A stretch of 8,320 nt of DNA from Anaerolineales bacterium. Lineage in GTDB: Bacteria; Chloroflexota; Anaerolineae; Anaerolineales; Anaerolineaceae. How positions within the stretch are numbered: the stretch's first letter is position 1; the number at the start of each line of letters is the position of its first letter. The notes under the pieces were generated by a model. The model had not been told where the DNA came from. It did not search any database and saw only the letters and a program-made list of their open reading frames with translations. Below are positions 6,174 through 8,320 of this stretch, piece by piece. Both the position numbers and the translations under genes were made by a program. The stretch is from the NCBI GenBank assembly GCA_020060485.1, contig JAGVAB010000036.1:1-8320 (forward strand). The letters run 5' to 3'.

Positions 6174-6246
6174 GGGCCTGTAGCGCAGTTGGGAGCGCGC
6201 TTCAATCGCACTGAAGAGGTCGAGGGTTCGAATCCCTCCAGGTCCA
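6174..6246 (+). tRNA. tRNA-Ala (anticodon CGC)
   Basis: A full cloverleaf folds: acceptor 6174-6180 with 6239-6245, D-arm GCGC/GCGC (6183-6198), anticodon stem CTTCA/TGAAG with loop 6205-6211, and T-arm GAGGG/CCCTC around TTCGAAT. The anticodon CGC (6207-6209) reads GCG codons. The G3-U70 wobble (G6176 with T6243) is the alanine identity element. The discriminator is A6246, followed by CTA, so CCA is not encoded and must be added enzymatically. Confidence 0.95.
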
Positions 6247-6293
6247 CTACTGTAGAGACCGGAAGGATGCAGGAGCTTTACAACACACAATTT

Positions 6294-6369
6294 GGGCCCA
6301 TAGCGCAGTTGGGAGCGCGTCTCAATGGCATTGAGAAGGTCGAGAGTTCGAATCTCTCTGGGTCCACCA
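6294..6369 (+). tRNA. tRNA-Ala (anticodon GGC)
   Basis: A second complete cloverleaf: acceptor GGGCCCA (6294-6300) with TGGGTCC (6359-6365), the same D-arm as its neighbour, anticodon stem TCTCA/TGAGA with loop 6325-6331, and T-arm GAGAG/CTCTC. The anticodon GGC (6327-6329) reads GCC and GCU codons. G3-U70 is present (G6296 with T6363). CCA is encoded at 6367-6369, unlike the upstream copy. A 47-base spacer separates the two genes, which are almost certainly co-transcribed. Confidence 0.96.
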
Positions 6370-6373
6370 AAAC

Positions 6374-6410
6374 AGCACTCAGGGCATCATGATCTCCCCT
6401 GAGTGTTTGT
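6374..6410 (+). terminator. Hairpin after the tRNA genes, weak terminator
   Basis: An 11-bp stem (6374-6384 with 6397-6407) closes a 12-base loop and is followed by TTTGTGT rather than a clean T-run. It may end part of the tRNA transcription and allow readthrough into the leuS leader that starts only a few bases later. Confidence 0.5.
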
Positions 6411-6415
6411 GTAAA

Positions 6416-6680
6416 GAAGTGAACAGAATAGAAGGGCAGGAGTAGTAAGCCATCCACCAGCGAGCCGGGAAACGGTGTGAGCCCGGCAGGCATTTGTGGA
6501 ATGCTTGAGGCTGAACTCGCCAGCCAGCTCCCATGCAGGAGCACTTCGCACCGGTGAAAGGGGATAGCCGGAGCCGGGTTTCGCCCGATAACGCGAACCA
6601 AAGCGGTCTGAAAACTTTCAGACAAGCAGGGTGGTACCGCGGAGAACCAACCTTCGTCCCTGAACGGGCGAAGGTTTTTA
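6416..6680 (+). promoter_or_regulatory. Leucine T-box riboswitch, transcriptional type
   Basis: This leader senses uncharged tRNA-Leu and controls leuS by antitermination. Stem I closes with GAAGTG/CACTTC (6416-6421 with 6542-6547). The specifier loop has AGTAGTAA on the 5' side (6441-6448) and the leucine codon CTC at 6516-6518 after GAA on the 3' side. The distal part carries the AGCGAG / GGTGTGAG elements (6459-6481). Stem III is GTCTGAA/TTCAGAC (6606-6623). The conserved T-box AGGGTGGTACCGCGG is at 6628-6642; its bulge UGGU (6632-6635) pairs with the ACCA end of tRNA-Leu. The antiterminator uses AGGG (6628-6631) with CCCT (6658-6661), which excludes the terminator at 6649-6680. Confidence 0.96.
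6649..6680 (+). terminator. Regulated terminator of the leuS T-box
   Basis: AACCTTCGTCC (6649-6659) pairs with GGGCGAAGGTT (6666-6676) with one wobble and a 6-base loop, followed by TTTTTA. It forms when tRNA-Leu is charged and stops transcription 31 bases before leuS. Its left arm shares bases 6655-6659 with the antiterminator. Confidence 0.93.
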
Positions 6681-6710
6681 TTATTAACACAATGGACAGG
6701 GAGCAAGCAT

Positions 6711-8320
6711 ATGTCAACAAATTCGATACCGGCATATAATCCGGCGGAAATTGAGCCGAAATGGCAGCAGAAGTGGGATGAGGATGGACTGTATCATTCC
6801 GATATCCAGCCCGACAAGCCCAAGTTCTACGCGTTGACCATGCTGCCTTATCCTTCCGGCGATCTGCATATTGGCCACTGGTATGCCATGTCGCCATCGG
6901 ATGCCCGGGCGCGCTTCATGCGCATGAAGGGATATAACGTGATGTTCCCGATGGGCTTTGATGCTTTTGGCCTGCCGGCCGAGAATGCTGCTATCAAGCG
7001 CAATGTACACCCCAAAGAGTGGACTTACAAGAATATTGACAATATGCGCAAGCAATTGCGCAGCATGGGGACAATGATCGATTGGCGGCGTGAAGCAGTC
7101 AGTGCGGACCCCAAATATTACAAGTGGACACAATGGTTTTTTGTGCAGTTCTTTAAGCATGGGCTGGCGTATCACAAGATGTCGCCGGTGGACTGGTGCC
7201 CGAACTGCAACACCACCCTGGCGCGTGAACAGGTGTGGGGTGAAGACCGGCACTGTGAGCGGTGCGAGACGCCGGTGATCAAGAAGAATCTGGATCAGTG
7301 GTTCTTTCGTACTACCAATTATGCAGATGAGTTGTTGAAATATGAAACCATCGATTGGCCTGAGCATGTGCGCACCTTGCAGACCAATTGGATTGGCAGG
7401 TCGGAAGGGGCGGCTGTGACCTTCCGCACGGAAACAGGCGAAGCTTTAGAGGTTTTCACCACGCGGCCGGACACTTTGTGGGGGGCAACCTTCATGGTGC
7501 TGGCGCCAGAGCATCCGCTGGTGAAAGAGATCACCACCGCAGATCAGTGGAATGCAGTGCAGAAGTATGTTGATGATGCACTGCGCCAGACGGACATTCA
7601 GCGCGAAGCAACCGACAAGGAAAAGACGGGTGTGTTTACGGGTGGATATGCCATCAACCCGGTGACGGACGAACGCATTCCGGTCTGGATTGCCGATTAC
7701 GTGTTGATGTCTTATGGAACGGGAGCGATCATGGCTGTGCCAGCCCATGACCAGCGTGACTTCGAGTTTGCTCGCAAGTTTGGGCTGGAAATCCGGGTGG
7801 TTATTCAACCGGACGACATGGACGAGATCATTTCGACCGAGATGACGGAAGCCGTGCCAGCCAAAGGCAATATGGTCAATTCCGGTCCACTGACGGGTAC
7901 GCCTGGCGATGAGGCGTTTGAGCAGATCATCGCCTATTTGGAGAAGAAAGGGACCGGACATCGGGATGTGAATTACCGCCTGCGCGACTGGCTGATTTCC
8001 CGCCAGCGTTACTGGGGGTCGCCCATCCCGATGATCCACTGCCCGACGTGCGGGGTGGTTCCGGTGCCGGAGGAGGAATTGCCGATCTTGCTGCCGGACG
8101 ATGTGGAATGGAAGCCAACCGGCGAAAGCCCGCTGAAGCTGCACCCCACCTGGCGCAAAACCACCTGCCCGACATGCGGAGGGGCGGCCGAACGGGATAC
8201 GGACACGATGGATACCTTCATGTGCTCGTCCTGGTATCACCTGCGCTATCTAAGCCCGAATTATGCCGATGGGCCGTTTGACCCGCAGGAATATGATTAC
8301 TGGATGCCGGTGGATCTGTA
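6711..8320 (+). CDS. leuS: Leucyl-tRNA synthetase, 3' end outside window
   Basis: LeuS charges tRNA-Leu with leucine. About 536 codons are visible and the frame is open at the right edge (full-length family members are roughly 800-900 residues). Landmarks: class I HIGH signature written as H-I-G-H at 53-56; zinc-type Cys pairs C163/C166 and C182/C185; N-W-I-G-R-S-E-G shortly before the CP1 editing domain; the editing motif T-T-R-P-D-T at 250-255 with D347 in A-H-D-Q-R-D, which together suggest active hydrolytic editing; and R-D-W-L-I-S-R-Q-R-Y-W-G returning to the catalytic core. A second C-P-T-C pair lies in the insert after it. The KMSKS loop and anticodon-binding domain lie outside. The start ATG has an AGGGAG ribosome site (6698-6703); an ATG at 6692 is out of frame. 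The T-box upstream regulates it. Confidence 0.98.
   Translation, partial: MSTNSIPAYNPAEIEPKWQQKWDEDGLYHSDIQPDKPKFYALTMLPYPSGDLHIGHWYAMSPSDARARFMRMKGYNVMFPMGFDAFGLPAENAAIKRNVHPKEWTYKNIDNMRKQLRSMGTMIDWRREAVSADPKYYKWTQWFFVQFFKHGLAYHKMSPVDWCPNCNTTLAREQVWGEDRHCERCETPVIKKNLDQWFFRTTNYADELLKYETIDWPEHVRTLQTNWIGRSEGAAVTFRTETGEALEVFTTRPDTLWGATFMVLAPEHPLVKEITTADQWNAVQKYVDDALRQTDIQREATDKEKTGVFTGGYAINPVTDERIPVWIADYVLMSYGTGAIMAVPAHDQRDFEFARKFGLEIRVVIQPDDMDEIISTEMTEAVPAKGNMVNSGPLTGTPGDEAFEQIIAYLEKKGTGHRDVNYRLRDWLISRQRYWGSPIPMIHCPTCGVVPVPEEELPILLPDDVEWKPTGESPLKLHPTWRKTTCPTCGGAAERDTDTMDTFMCSSWYHLRYLSPNYADGPFDPQEYDYWMPVDL

Noticed and set aside
6692..6739. ATG at 6692 as the leuS start
   Set aside because: It is in a different frame from leuS and ends at a stop after a few codons; the ATG at 6711 has the ribosome site and the family-like N-terminus.
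6714..7367. 217-residue minus-strand frame
   Set aside because: It is antisense to the N-terminal part of leuS, which has clear synthetase motifs.
7446..8240. 264-residue minus-strand frame
   Set aside because: It is antisense to the leuS editing domain; its length is due to the base composition of leuS.

Overview
The window reads as bacterial chromosome with mostly housekeeping genes. The combination of recX and RNase Y, a leucine T-box ahead of leuS, moderate base composition and the style of the proteins suggests a Chloroflexota bacterium, possibly of the Anaerolineae. That placement is an inference from gene content, not a database match. There is no phage, CRISPR array or secondary-metabolite cluster.

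Layout. (1) Positions 1-58 hold the start of a leftward gene with a CPKC zinc-ribbon motif, probably an insertion-sequence transposase running off the left edge. (2) Positions 59-541 have no convincing gene. They hold an outward-facing promoter-like pair, short repeats, a long inverted repeat and an intrinsic terminator that ends almost at the next start codon. (3) recX and rny (RNase Y) follow on the + strand as a likely operon. (4) A bidirectional terminator separates rny from a convergent metallo-beta-lactamase-fold hydrolase on the - strand. (5) A 341-base divergent region contains a 10-bp-period direct repeat and leads to a + strand PHP-domain metallo-phosphoesterase. (6) The gap up to the next gene carries two REP-like palindromes and a possible 25-codon ORF. 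(7) A - strand M24 Xaa-Pro peptidase follows. (8) Divergent from it, a strong promoter drives two alanine tRNA genes, tRNA-Ala(CGC) and tRNA-Ala(GGC). (9) Next comes a complete class I T-box leader with specifier CUC, T-box bulge UGGU and mutually exclusive antiterminator and terminator. It controls leuS, which runs off the right edge.

How the parts relate. RecX (modulation of RecA) and RNase Y (mRNA turnover) share a transcript by position rather than by pathway. The right-hand block is a translation module: two Ala isoacceptor tRNAs and leucyl-tRNA synthetase. The T-box lets uncharged tRNA-Leu switch on leuS. I see no clear separate promoter between the tRNAs and the T-box, so readthrough from the tRNA promoter may feed leuS. 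I found no obviously new system. The most useful leads are the tRNA/T-box arrangement, the terminator abutting recX, the truncated transposase start and the REP-like palindromes.
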